A DNA stretch of 64,000 nt, from NCBI GenBank assembly GCA_964588335.1, contig CAZPOV010000001.1, positions 248,001 through 312,000 of the forward strand, in the 5' to 3' direction. Each line of letters opens with the position of its first letter. The first letter of the stretch is position 1. Position numbers and translations under genes: made by a program. The notes under the pieces are model-generated. The model saw only the letters and a list, made by a program, of their open reading frames with translations. It was not told the DNA's origin and made no database searches. This DNA is from JAGQZY01 sp964588335. Its GTDB lineage: Bacteria; Bdellovibrionota; Bdellovibrionia; Bdellovibrionales; JAGQZY01. Of the stretch, positions 16,601 to 24,862 are shown in pieces.

Positions 16601-18537
16601 GTTTATTTGTGACGGGAACGGACACCGACATCGGCAAAACGTTCGCCTCGGTGATTTTGTTAAAAGCCTTGAGTCGTCATCTTCCGGTTTCTTATTTTAA
16701 ACCCATTCAGTCGGGGGAACCCACTGACTTTTCCACAATCCAAGAGGCCGTCCCTAACATCAAGATCAAGCCCTCAACTTACTTGTTAAGAACTCCGGCT
16801 TCTCCGGATCGAGCGGCAGCCATTGAATCTAAAACTCTTTCGATTGAGACTTTAAAAAAGGATTGGCTCAATCGCGATGATTCCTTTCATGTGGTTGAGG
16901 GCGCAGGTGGACTTTGTGTTCCCATCAATAGTCATTATCAGATGATTGATTTGATTGCAGATTTAAAAATTCCAGTGGTTTTGGTGACCTCCACTTGCTT
17001 GGGAACTATCAATCATACTCTGCTTTCGGTGCAGGCCATGAAAGCAAAAGGACTTCCTATTGCTGGCATCGTGCTGAATGGTGACGAGGATCCGGGCCTC
17101 AAAGAGCTTTTACAAGAGAAAACCGGCCTTAAGGTCGTTTTTGAAATTCCAAATTTCTTTGACCAAAACCATCAAACTGTCGATGCCTGGATTGAAACCA
17201 ACTCCGATTTACAAAACTTTTTGGCCCAGATAACCGATAGGCCAGTGAAACAAGAAGATCCTGAGAGTTCGATTTGGTCGACCAAGGACAAAGACTCTGT
17301 TTGGCACCCCTTCACTCAACATGGCATTGTAAAAAATCATCCCGTGGTGGATTCTGCCAACGGTTCTTATTTGACTGTTGAAGGGCGTTCGGTGCTCGAT
17401 GGAATTTCTTCTTGGTGGGTGAACCTTTTAGGCCATTGCCATCCCGAGATTTCCCAGGCGATTCATCAACAGTCACAGACTCTCGAACATGTTATCTTTG
17501 CGGGGTTTTCCCATCGTCCGGCAATTGCGCTAAGCGAAGCCTTACTGCAGGTGGCGCAAAGCCGAGGGGCGAATGTCAACAAGGCCTTCTTTTCTGACAA
17601 TGGGTCTACGGCGGTCGAGGTGGCATTAAAGATGGCCTATCAATATCATCGACAGTCAGACAAAAAAGAAAAAAATCGCTTTCTAGCCTTCCGCGGCTCC
17701 TATCACGGAGACACCTTAGGGGCGATGTCGGTGGGCGAGCGCCAGGGTTTTAATGATGTTTTTCGACCGCTTATGTTTGATGTTGATTTTGTCGATCCCT
17801 TTGATACCTCGGCGGTGGAAAAGGCCTTCGCCGATAACGGTAACAAATATGCGGCCGCAATTTTTGAACCAATGGTACAGGGGGCCTCGGGTATGCGAAT
17901 GTACCCGGTTGAAACTTTGGATCTTCTGGAGGATCTCTGCAATCAGCATGAGGTCTTAAAAATTTGCGATGAAGTTTTCACAGGCTTTTATCGGACGGGT
18001 TGCTTTTTTGGATTTGAGCATAGCCAAATCAAGCCAGACTTTGTTTGTCTATCGAAAGGGCTGACCGGTGGTTTTTTACCGTTGGCTGTGACTTTAACGA
18101 GTGACAGACTGTACGAACGTTTCCACGGCGATGATATGCGACAGGCCTTTTTGCATGGGCATTCCTACACAGCCAACCCGATATCCTGCGCCGCCGCCCT
18201 CGCCACTTTAAAACTTCTGCAGACTGAGACTGTGCAGTCGAAAATTCGAGATATTGAGGTCTGGACGCAGCAGAGTGTGGCGGAGCTAATGGAAACCGGT
18301 CTTTTTTTTCGAGGTCGAACCCTGGGAACCATTGGAGCGGTTGATGTTTCCGACGAGGACCCCAACTATTTCAGGGGCGACTTCTCCTATAGGTTCAACC
18401 AGGCCGCCTTGAAACGAGGGGTGTTGTTGCGCCCCCTTGGCGGCACTGTTTACAGCGTGCCCCCCTATAGTATCGAGAAAGCCGAGTTAGAAAAAATTTA
18501 TCACACGATGTATGAAGTTCTAAAAGAGGAGTTTTAA
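16597..18537 (+). CDS. Bifunctional BioD-BioA: dethiobiotin synthetase fused to DAPA aminotransferase
   Basis: One 646-residue frame holds two biotin enzymes. Residues about 1-215 are dethiobiotin synthetase (BioD) with the P-loop GTDTDIGKT at 7-15, FKPIQSG and VEGAGGLCVPI. Residues about 225-646 are the SAM-dependent DAPA aminotransferase (BioA), beginning with the hallmark SVWHPFTQHG, then SSWWVNLLGHCHPEI, FRGSYHGDT and the PLP lysine in CLSKGLTGGFLP. The second enzyme in the pathway is thus downstream of the third in the chain, as in the plant BIO3-BIO1 fusion. The ATG at 16597 overlaps the bioF stop; a longer upstream start lies inside bioF and is unlikely. Confidence 0.95.
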   Translation: MSLFVTGTDTDIGKTFASVILLKALSRHLPVSYFKPIQSGEPTDFSTIQEAVPNIKIKPSTYLLRTPASPDRAAAIESKTLSIETLKKDWLNRDDSFHVVEGAGGLCVPINSHYQMIDLIADLKIPVVLVTSTCLGTINHTLLSVQAMKAKGLPIAGIVLNGDEDPGLKELLQEKTGLKVVFEIPNFFDQNHQTVDAWIETNSDLQNFLAQITDRPVKQEDPESSIWSTKDKDSVWHPFTQHGIVKNHPVVDSANGSYLTVEGRSVLDGISSWWVNLLGHCHPEISQAIHQQSQTLEHVIFAGFSHRPAIALSEALLQVAQSRGANVNKAFFSDNGSTAVEVALKMAYQYHRQSDKKEKNRFLAFRGSYHGDTLGAMSVGERQGFNDVFRPLMFDVDFVDPFDTSAVEKAFADNGNKYAAAIFEPMVQGASGMRMYPVETLDLLEDLCNQHEVLKICDEVFTGFYRTGCFFGFEHSQIKPDFVCLSKGLTGGFLPLAVTLTSDRLYERFHGDDMRQAFLHGHSYTANPISCAAALATLKLLQTETVQSKIRDIEVWTQQSVAELMETGLFFRGRTLGTIGAVDVSDEDPNYFRGDFSYRFNQAALKRGVLLRPLGGTVYSVPPYSIEKAELEKIYHTMYEVLKEEF

Positions 18538-19164
18538 ATGACAGATTGGAAGCAAATACTTATCGAGTTGGTTAAACAGCCTCAGCAGCACGCTCGATTT
18601 TTAAATACCATCAGTTTGATGGAGTATATGGGTGCGCGCAAAATCATGAAAAGTCAGAAAGAAAGTGTCATTGACCGAGAGGTTCTTGCGCATATGACGG
18701 AGGAAATTCGTCATGCTCAGATTTTTAAAAAAATGGCTCTAAAGCTCAGTGATGGGCACCTCAAGACCTACGATGACGAGTATCTTTTGGCTGGTGCGGC
18801 TGGTCGCGCTTATATTCAATCGGTGGACCAATCGGTGGCGGCCGCCTTGAATGGCGAAGACTCTCACTACAACTATCTCCTTTCGACCTTAATTATCGAG
18901 GAGCGTGCCAACACAGTTTATCCCTTCTACGCTGATTTAATGGAGCCCCTTGGCTATGCGTCTTACATTAAAACAATTCTCAGAGAAGAGGAGCACCATC
19001 TGGAGCAAATTCAGGGGGAATTGCAAAAAAATAAAAAACTAACGTCACAAAAGCTTGAGGCCCTACGAATGATAGAGCAGAAGGCCTTTAATTTCCTAAT
19101 GATTTCGGCCTATGAGGAACTCAAAGGAGATTCTGGCTGGATTGAAAAAGACGCTTATTTATAA
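18538..19164 (+). CDS. Putative diiron ferritin-like protein at the end of the biotin operon
   Basis: A 208-residue helical protein starting at the base after the bioDA stop, with GAGGAG just upstream, so certainly in the biotin operon. Possible diiron ligands follow the ferritin-like pattern: Glu29 (LMEYMG), Glu56 and His59 (EEIRH), Glu121/122 (IIEERA), and Glu150/151 with His153/154 (REEEHH). Such proteins are oxidases, oxygenases or peroxidases. The operon has no bioC, bioH, bioG, bioW, bioI or bioZ, so a role in making the pimeloyl moiety, or in supporting BioB, is possible. It could also be a MiaE- or rubrerythrin-like protein placed here by chance. Fold call good, function unknown. Confidence 0.7.
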   Translation: MTDWKQILIELVKQPQQHARFLNTISLMEYMGARKIMKSQKESVIDREVLAHMTEEIRHAQIFKKMALKLSDGHLKTYDDEYLLAGAAGRAYIQSVDQSVAAALNGEDSHYNYLLSTLIIEERANTVYPFYADLMEPLGYASYIKTILREEEHHLEQIQGELQKNKKLTSQKLEALRMIEQKAFNFLMISAYEELKGDSGWIEKDAYL

Positions 19165-19168
19165 AGTT

Positions 19169-19197
19169 TTGGCTTTGCGCTGAAGATTTGTTAAAAT
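19169..19197 (+). promoter_or_regulatory. Candidate sigma-70 promoter for msrAB
   Basis: TTGGCT (19169-19174) and TAAAAT (19192-19197) are separated by 17 bases and sit just upstream of the msrAB ribosome binding site (AAAGGA) and ATG. It starts immediately after the last biotin-operon stop, which would give msrAB its own transcript. Confidence 0.5.
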
Positions 19198-19219
19198 AGG
19201 CTTGAACAAAAGGATAACC

Positions 19220-20308
19220 ATGAAACCTATTTTGATTCTGACAATTTTCCTAAGCTTTTCCAGTCCTTTGTGGTCGGCGCAGGCCGCTGAACAAAAGGCC
19301 ACGTTTGCCGGTGGCTGCTTCTGGTGTATGGAGCCTCCTTTTGAAAAACTAAAGGGAGTGGGTCCTGTGGTTTCAGGTTATATGGGTGGTGATGTTAAAA
19401 ATCCGACCTATAAACAGGTTTCCTCGGGAAAGACTGGCCATTTAGAAGTGGTTCAAGTGACCTATGACCCGGACAAGATCTCTTATGAGGATTTGTTGCA
19501 AGTTTTCTGGAGACAGATCAACCCAACCGATTCCGGTGGGCAGTTTGTCGATCGGGGAGAACAGTACGCGACAGCGATCTTCTATCACACGCAACAGCAA
19601 AAGGAAGTGGCAGAAAAATCGAAACAGCAAATGCAAGCGAGTCAGCGGTTTAAAAAGCCGATTGTGACCCCGATTCGTGAAGCGAAAGACTTTTATGCTG
19701 CCGAACAATATCATCAAGATTTTTATAAAAATAGCATATTGAAATACAAGTACTATCGATACCGTTCAGGTCGTGACGATTATTTAGATGAGACCTGGGG
19801 AGACGATAGAGACTACAAACCAAAAGGTAAAAAGAAGGCGACAATGACGAAATACAGCAGACCATCCGATGAAAAAATAAAACAGATGTTAAATAAAATG
19901 CAATACAAAGTGACTCAAAAAGACGGTACCGAAAGGGCCTTTAAAAACGAGTATTGGGACAACAAAGAAGAAGGTATCTATGTCGATATCGTCAGCGGAG
20001 AGCCCTTGTTCAGTTCAACCCATAAATACAAATCAGGGACTGGCTGGCCGTCTTTTTATAAACCAATCGAAAAACAAAATATCGTTGAGAAAGAAGATCG
20101 CAGTTTATTTTCAGTAAGAACAGAAGTCCGCTCAAAACATGGAGACTCTCACTTAGGTCACGTTTTTGAAGATGGCCCTCAGCCCACTGGACTTCGATAT
20201 TGTATTAACTCAGCGGCTCTTCGCTTTGTTCCCCGGGAAAAGATGGAGGCAGAGGGTTACGGAGAGTATTTAAGTCTTTTTACTCAGCAAGCTTCAGCCA
20301 CAAAATAA
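19220..20308 (+). CDS. msrAB: Exported methionine sulfoxide reductase MsrA-MsrB fusion
   Basis: Repairs both stereoisomers of methionine sulfoxide in proteins, here probably in the periplasm because a signal peptide (residues about 1-22, ending SAQA) leads the protein. The MsrA domain carries GGCFWCMEPPFE with the catalytic Cys33 and a second Cys36; the MsrB domain begins near residue 210 and has SGTGWPSF, SHLGHVFEDGP and the catalytic cysteine in LRYCINSAALRF. The zinc CxxC pairs of classical MsrB are absent (SGEPLFSS), as in other non-zinc members. The ATG at 19220 follows AAAGGA; an upstream in-frame start has no support. Confidence 0.95.
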   Translation: MKPILILTIFLSFSSPLWSAQAAEQKATFAGGCFWCMEPPFEKLKGVGPVVSGYMGGDVKNPTYKQVSSGKTGHLEVVQVTYDPDKISYEDLLQVFWRQINPTDSGGQFVDRGEQYATAIFYHTQQQKEVAEKSKQQMQASQRFKKPIVTPIREAKDFYAAEQYHQDFYKNSILKYKYYRYRSGRDDYLDETWGDDRDYKPKGKKKATMTKYSRPSDEKIKQMLNKMQYKVTQKDGTERAFKNEYWDNKEEGIYVDIVSGEPLFSSTHKYKSGTGWPSFYKPIEKQNIVEKEDRSLFSVRTEVRSKHGDSHLGHVFEDGPQPTGLRYCINSAALRFVPREKMEAEGYGEYLSLFTQQASATK

Positions 20309-20414
20309 TTGACCTTTCTAACGGCCTTCTTCAAAATTTGAGGGTCCCCTGCAAGAAGTTAGTGTCCTATTGAGTTCCTGCACGGGGAATCCACTTTTTA
20401 TAAGGAGAAGGTCC

Positions 20415-21053
20415 GTGAAATATTTTGTGATTTCTTTTATTACCCTTTCGTTGGCAATCGTTGGCTGTGAATCCGCTGGTAAGCGTACAGCTGTTGGAGC
20501 CGGAGTTGGAGCCGCGGCGGGAGCCGCAGTGGGAGCTGTTCTTGGACATCAAATGGGTAAAAGAGGTAAGGGAGCCGCCATCGGCGCCGCTATTGGTGCG
20601 GGTGTTGGAGGGGCTTATGGCCATAAGCTTGATAAGCAAGCAAAAGAGCTTGAAAAAATTGCTGAAACCAAACGCACCGAACATGGTATTATAACCAAGC
20701 TGAAAGGCGATATTCTTTTCTCTACGGGTTCCCCGGCTGTCCAATCGCAAGCCAAACAGAGTGTCACCAAGATATCGAATATTCTTAAAAAATATCCTGA
20801 AAACAGAATTACGGTGGTCGGTCATACCGACAGTACCGGCAGTGACTCTATAAACCAAGAGTTGTCGGAAAAGCGAGCCAGCGCTGTGAAGTCCCTTATG
20901 GTGGCCAACGGTGTACCGGCCAAACATGTTGAGGTGGTCGGTGCTGGTGAAAGCCGTCCGGTTGCAGATAATTCGACAAAAGAAGGGCGGGCCCAAAACC
21001 GTCGAGTCGAGCTTCAGATCACCATGGAGAAACCAGAGGAAGAGGGCTCTTAG
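20415..21053 (+). CDS. OmpA-family lipoprotein with glycine-zipper segment
   Basis: A 212-residue outer-membrane lipoprotein. GTG at 20415 is the likely start, seven bases after AAGGAG; the signal peptide ends in the lipobox IVGC. A glycine-zipper region (repeats such as GAGVGAAAGAAVGAV, roughly residues 27-75) is followed by an OmpA-like peptidoglycan-binding domain with VVGHTDSTGSDSINQELSEKRA and the terminal NRRVEL. The layout matches YiaD/Pal-like envelope anchors. The next open frame starts in the same frame directly after its TAG stop. Confidence 0.9.
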   Translation: MKYFVISFITLSLAIVGCESAGKRTAVGAGVGAAAGAAVGAVLGHQMGKRGKGAAIGAAIGAGVGGAYGHKLDKQAKELEKIAETKRTEHGIITKLKGDILFSTGSPAVQSQAKQSVTKISNILKKYPENRITVVGHTDSTGSDSINQELSEKRASAVKSLMVANGVPAKHVEVVGAGESRPVADNSTKEGRAQNRRVELQITMEKPEEEGS

Positions 21054-21074
21054 ATTTTACGTCTTTTACTTTTT

Positions 21075-21824
21075 TTGGGACTCTTATTTTGGGGTGCCGT
21101 GTGTTTTGTAGCCTATAAAGAACATTCACGGGACCCGATTTATAAATATCAATCCAAGGACGGAGATGAGTCTCCGTTACCTGAAACTGGGTCTCCCATT
21201 TCACCGCAGCGATATGCCTATGCCAATGTCCAGCACGCTCATGATCACGGAGAACCTATTGATCTGAACAAAGAGAACGCAAAAGTCAGTCGCTACATTC
21301 AAAGTTTTAATGACCGGTCCCAGATCGCCTTTTTTATTGTTCCCGGCTTTATACCCCCCTTTGGCCAAGCCATGAGTCTTAATTCGACGATGAAGAAAAG
21401 ACTCAATGGGGCGGTGAAGTTAATGCAACAGGCAAGGGCTTCGGTTATTTTTGTCAGTGGAGGCAATGTCAAACCAGAAGGAACCCCTTTCAATGAAGCC
21501 CTAGAAATGAAAAAGCACCTGATCGCCTTTCATGAAGTTCCAGAACATCGGATTGGAATTGACCCCTATGCGCAAAATACTGTGACCAATCTGCGCAATG
21601 CCGGACGATTCATGCTGGCCCACGATTTACCCCAGGGCACGGTAGTTACGACTTTTGTCCAAAATATCTACGTTGGTCTGCCTACTTTGACCCTTTTTCA
21701 TAGGCGCAGTCGATGGTTATTGGGGTTTGAAGTCGGACAACTCAGTTATATCGATGAAAGACAAACGTCTTTTAAGCCATCGGTAGAGGTTTTTCAGAAA
21801 GGGCCATCAGAGGTTGATCCTTAG
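21075..21824 (+). CDS. DUF218 (YdcF/SanA-like) membrane-anchored protein
   Basis: About 249 residues with one N-terminal membrane helix and a DUF218 domain (AFFIVPGFIPPFG, VIFVSGGN, RIGIDPYAQNTVTNLRNAG). DUF218 proteins such as ElyC and SanA act in envelope biogenesis; the exact reaction is unsettled. The start codon is unclear: no ATG precedes the domain, TTG at 21075 cuts the membrane helix, and the frame is open right back to the TAG of the OmpA-type gene at 21051-21053, so ATT at 21054 would restore the full helix. Initiation there, coupled to the upstream stop, or TAG readthrough is possible. Confidence 0.7.
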   Translation: MGLLFWGAVCFVAYKEHSRDPIYKYQSKDGDESPLPETGSPISPQRYAYANVQHAHDHGEPIDLNKENAKVSRYIQSFNDRSQIAFFIVPGFIPPFGQAMSLNSTMKKRLNGAVKLMQQARASVIFVSGGNVKPEGTPFNEALEMKKHLIAFHEVPEHRIGIDPYAQNTVTNLRNAGRFMLAHDLPQGTVVTTFVQNIYVGLPTLTLFHRRSRWLLGFEVGQLSYIDERQTSFKPSVEVFQKGPSEVDP

Positions 21825-21900
21825 AGTCTAAAGCCTTATAAAAACTGGCAAATACTCCGATAAGAACAAAGAACTTTTCACCCCATTGGTAACACCACCC

Positions 21901-24054
21901 ATGATTAGACAATTGCTCAAGAGACTCTTTATCAATCCCTTCGCGGCTTTGTTGATCTTGGGTATGGTTGGCGGAATATTTTATTTATTTTTCCATGAAG
22001 TGGATCTCACTCCACAAATGACTTCGTCTTTTTTCTTTTCAAAGGAAAGCAAAATCTATAAAGACGACGCCCTGATTTATAAGAAGTTTTTAGTCGGTGA
22101 TTCGGTTATTTTGACTTTACCTTCCCCGGATATAACAACACCCCATTATTTGCGACTGATTGAGCTTTTAAGCAACGACTTGCAAAAAGTGAAGGGCGTG
22201 AAGTCCGTTCAAAGTATGACCCATGGGCCACCCGATATCACTGCAGCCATGCAAAACCCCATGTGGATTCGTTTTATTGATACCAAGACAAAAAAGAATT
22301 CACTGATTATCTGTTTTATTGATGACAAAAAAGTGACCCAAGTGGTGAACGACATTAAAAAAATCGTTCAGAAAAAGCCCTACCGTTCGGAACCGATTTA
22401 CATTTCAGGGATTCCTTACATCATTGAAGAAATTCGACAAATGCTTAGTCATGATATGAAGCAGTTCATAATGGGAGCCACATTAGTCAGCTCGGCGGTG
22501 GTTTTTTTGATCTTTTTTTCCTTTGTGGTAACGATTGGAGCCATGGCTGCGGCTTTGACAGCAGCGGCGCTAACGCTTTTGATTCAACATTATTTGGGCA
22601 TTCCGGTGGGAATTTTAACGGCCAATCTGGGTGCCATTGTCTATGTCTTAACGACATCGCATATTGTGTTTCTCACTTCAAACTGGCGGCAAGACAGGCA
22701 TGACGATCGAAGATTGCGTTTGGCCTCGACGATAGCAACAACTCTACCAGCATCATTCTGGGCCGCAGCAACAACCGTTTTTGGATTTGCTAGTTTAATT
22801 TTTGTGGAAGCCAAACCGTTGCAGCAGCTTGGTATTGGAGGAACAATCGGCACAATTGCCTCGTTGCTGATGGCTTACCTTCTGTTCCCCATTTTTTTAA
22901 GGTTTTCGAAGTTAGGAAAAAAACGAAAGGCCGATGAAAAGCCAAAGTTCATTTTACCCTTTCCTCTTCCCATTGGACTGCTTTTTGCCGTCCTGCTGGT
23001 TGCTGGTTCGGGTTACTTGTTTTGGATTGGCTACAAAAAAGGAATCAACACCGATCCCTCTTTGCTCACCTATTTTAAAGAGAAACAGGATATCTATAAG
23101 GGAATCAAAGAGGTGGATCGCTATGGGGGCAGTAATCCTTTGAACTTTGTTATTAGTGATCGAAATGGCAAAAAATTAAAAAGCTCTGATGTTTATAAGC
23201 GAATGATGAAGCTGCAGAAGGATCTTGAATCCCATCCGGCGGTGGGCTCCGTCCTGTCTTTGCCGGTTCTGATGGCTGAAACTCAAGAAAATTGGCTAGC
23301 CCGTCTCCTGCCATGGGGAAGTGTTTTAAGTATTCTGTCACGCCGAGAGTACGACAAGGTGGCTCGCGGTTTTATTACTGAGGACTCTGACCAGGCTCTC
23401 TATATGATTCGCATGAGAGAGACAGGGAGAACTCTAAATAGGAAACAGATTGTCAATCACCTGATGGCAAAGCCAAAACAGTATGATTTCCGGCTCGATA
23501 TCGTTGGTGGAAGTTATTACATGCAGGGTGAATTGGCCTACAAAATAAGACAAAGCATGAAGCAGGGGATCAGTGCTTTGGTCATTCTGTTTTTAGCCAT
23601 CATCTTTTTATTGTCGCTGTCACCTTTTATAACCTTCTTTGGTGGCCTCTCAATTGTCGCCGCCGCCTCAGCTTTTATCGGAGCGATTGGATACTTTGGT
23701 GTTCCTGTGGATATTATTTCATCACCATCTGTGAACATTGTTCTTGGATTGGCGGTCGATGGTTTGATCCATATTATATTGGCCGCCCGTCGTTTGTCAG
23801 AGGCAAAGGGGCATCGAACCGATGGTGATGGTTGGGTTTGGGCGGTGAAAAGTCAGGGGCCTGCGGTTCTAATATCAAGCCTTGTGATTGCTGCTGGGTT
23901 TAGTGTTTTCTATCTTTCAAACTTTCCACCGAGCCAGAGGTTTGGTCTTGAAATCGTTTTTGGAACTCTTTTAGCCATGGTTATGACCTTGCTGGTGTTC
24001 CCGCATCTCAATTTACTATTCAGAAAGAAGAACAAAACGAAAAAGGGAGCCTGA
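21901..24054 (+). CDS. MMPL/RND-superfamily exporter
   Basis: A 717-residue inner-membrane protein with the duplicated RND-like layout: an N-terminal helix, a periplasmic domain (about residues 40-185), a block of five helices (about 190-330), a second helix-periplasm-helices unit (to the end). Segments such as ANLGAIVYVLTTSHIVFL and SSPSVNIVLGLAVDGLIHII are the conserved helix-4 regions of the hydrophobe/amphiphile and MMPL type exporters. Cargo is not deducible; relatives move lipids, sterol-like molecules or antibiotics using the proton gradient. Start taken at ATG 21901; a TTG five codons upstream is open. No ribosome binding site is clear. Confidence 0.85.
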   Translation: MIRQLLKRLFINPFAALLILGMVGGIFYLFFHEVDLTPQMTSSFFFSKESKIYKDDALIYKKFLVGDSVILTLPSPDITTPHYLRLIELLSNDLQKVKGVKSVQSMTHGPPDITAAMQNPMWIRFIDTKTKKNSLIICFIDDKKVTQVVNDIKKIVQKKPYRSEPIYISGIPYIIEEIRQMLSHDMKQFIMGATLVSSAVVFLIFFSFVVTIGAMAAALTAAALTLLIQHYLGIPVGILTANLGAIVYVLTTSHIVFLTSNWRQDRHDDRRLRLASTIATTLPASFWAAATTVFGFASLIFVEAKPLQQLGIGGTIGTIASLLMAYLLFPIFLRFSKLGKKRKADEKPKFILPFPLPIGLLFAVLLVAGSGYLFWIGYKKGINTDPSLLTYFKEKQDIYKGIKEVDRYGGSNPLNFVISDRNGKKLKSSDVYKRMMKLQKDLESHPAVGSVLSLPVLMAETQENWLARLLPWGSVLSILSRREYDKVARGFITEDSDQALYMIRMRETGRTLNRKQIVNHLMAKPKQYDFRLDIVGGSYYMQGELAYKIRQSMKQGISALVILFLAIIFLLSLSPFITFFGGLSIVAAASAFIGAIGYFGVPVDIISSPSVNIVLGLAVDGLIHIILAARRLSEAKGHRTDGDGWVWAVKSQGPAVLISSLVIAAGFSVFYLSNFPPSQRFGLEIVFGTLLAMVMTLLVFPHLNLLFRKKNKTKKGA

Positions 24055-24060
24055 GCTCCC
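24032..24060 (-). terminator. Rho-independent terminator of the yceI gene
   Basis: Read on the minus strand, GGGAGC (24060-24055), loop TCAG, GCTCCC (24050-24045), then a T-rich tail (TTTTTCGTTTTG). It is 11 bases past the yceI stop. The hairpin overlaps the 3' end of the convergent exporter gene, whose TGA stop (24052-24054) is in the loop. The plus-strand side lacks an immediate T run, so it is mainly one-directional. Confidence 0.8.
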
Positions 24061-24070
24061 TGAATTGAGA

Positions 24071-24685
24071 TCAGATCTTTTTTGTCTTTAGGTCGAGGCT
24101 CAGTTCGATCGAGTCTTTAATCACTTTGTCTTTTGCGATTTTAACGGCTTTTTTAAGAAGGTTTGATTCTGAGTTGTAGGTGACGCCATATTTTGCTCGG
24201 TTGATCGTGATATCCCCGGTTGCAACAAAAATCCGTCCTTTTTTTGCCTTTTCGGTATCGACTTTGATTTCAAAGGTTTCTTGGTGAGTTTCGCCTCGCA
24301 GAGTCAAGTTTCCTGTGACTTTGTGCAGATTGCTGCGGGTTTTTTCAACTTTAGTGATTTTAAAGTTGGCCTCAGGGTGTTTTTTGACATGGAAAAAATC
24401 TTCAGAGTCTAGATGATTTTCGAGTTTCGTTTTGTACTTCCCAGAAAGGTCCTTGTTTTCGATGGAATTCATATCAATAACAATTGTGCCACCGATCAGT
24501 TCATTTTTTTCATTCAGGTTGATAGTTCCTTTTTTGATTTTGACTGATCCGGTGTGATCTCCGGCCCCTGGCAGCTTTTTCGCGCCTTTCCATTGCACTT
24601 GACTGGACGTTGTATCAATTGGGACTTGTTTGGCCTGGGCCATAGTAGCGGTTAAAAATATCAGAGACAAAACAAATGCTTTCAT
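24071..24685 (-). CDS. YceI-family periplasmic lipid-binding protein
   Basis: A 204-residue exported protein: a signal peptide (residues 1-18, ending AQA) then a YceI lipocalin-like beta barrel, recognised by IDTTSSQVQWKGAKK at the mature N-terminus, GGTIVIDMNSIEN, HPEANFKITKV and LTLRGETHQETFEI. Family members bind polyprenoid or other amphiphilic lipids in the periplasm. The ATG at 24685 is preceded by AAGGAG; an in-frame ATG five codons upstream lacks one. Convergent with the MMPL exporter and followed by its own terminator. Confidence 0.92.
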   Translation of the reverse strand: MKAFVLSLIFLTATMAQAKQVPIDTTSSQVQWKGAKKLPGAGDHTGSVKIKKGTINLNEKNELIGGTIVIDMNSIENKDLSGKYKTKLENHLDSEDFFHVKKHPEANFKITKVEKTRSNLHKVTGNLTLRGETHQETFEIKVDTEKAKKGRIFVATGDITINRAKYGVTYNSESNLLKKAVKIAKDKVIKDSIELSLDLKTKKI

Positions 24686-24862
24686 GGGCGCTCCTTTCAC
24701 AGGGTTACAGTTTTCACATACTAGACATAAACAAGAACCAGAGGAAGGACTAATTCGGGGCTATTGTGCAAAGCGCATATGGCGATTTTTCGGAGAGATG
24801 CATCTATACTGGTAGGGTGTAGCGATCGCTAGATTCAATATATAACGACAAAGGATGTGCCT

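Noticed and set aside
20370..20996. Long minus-strand frame opposite the OmpA-type lipoprotein
   Set aside because: It mirrors the glycine/alanine-rich coding sequence and lacks a ribosome binding site; the plus-strand gene has a lipobox and OmpA motifs.
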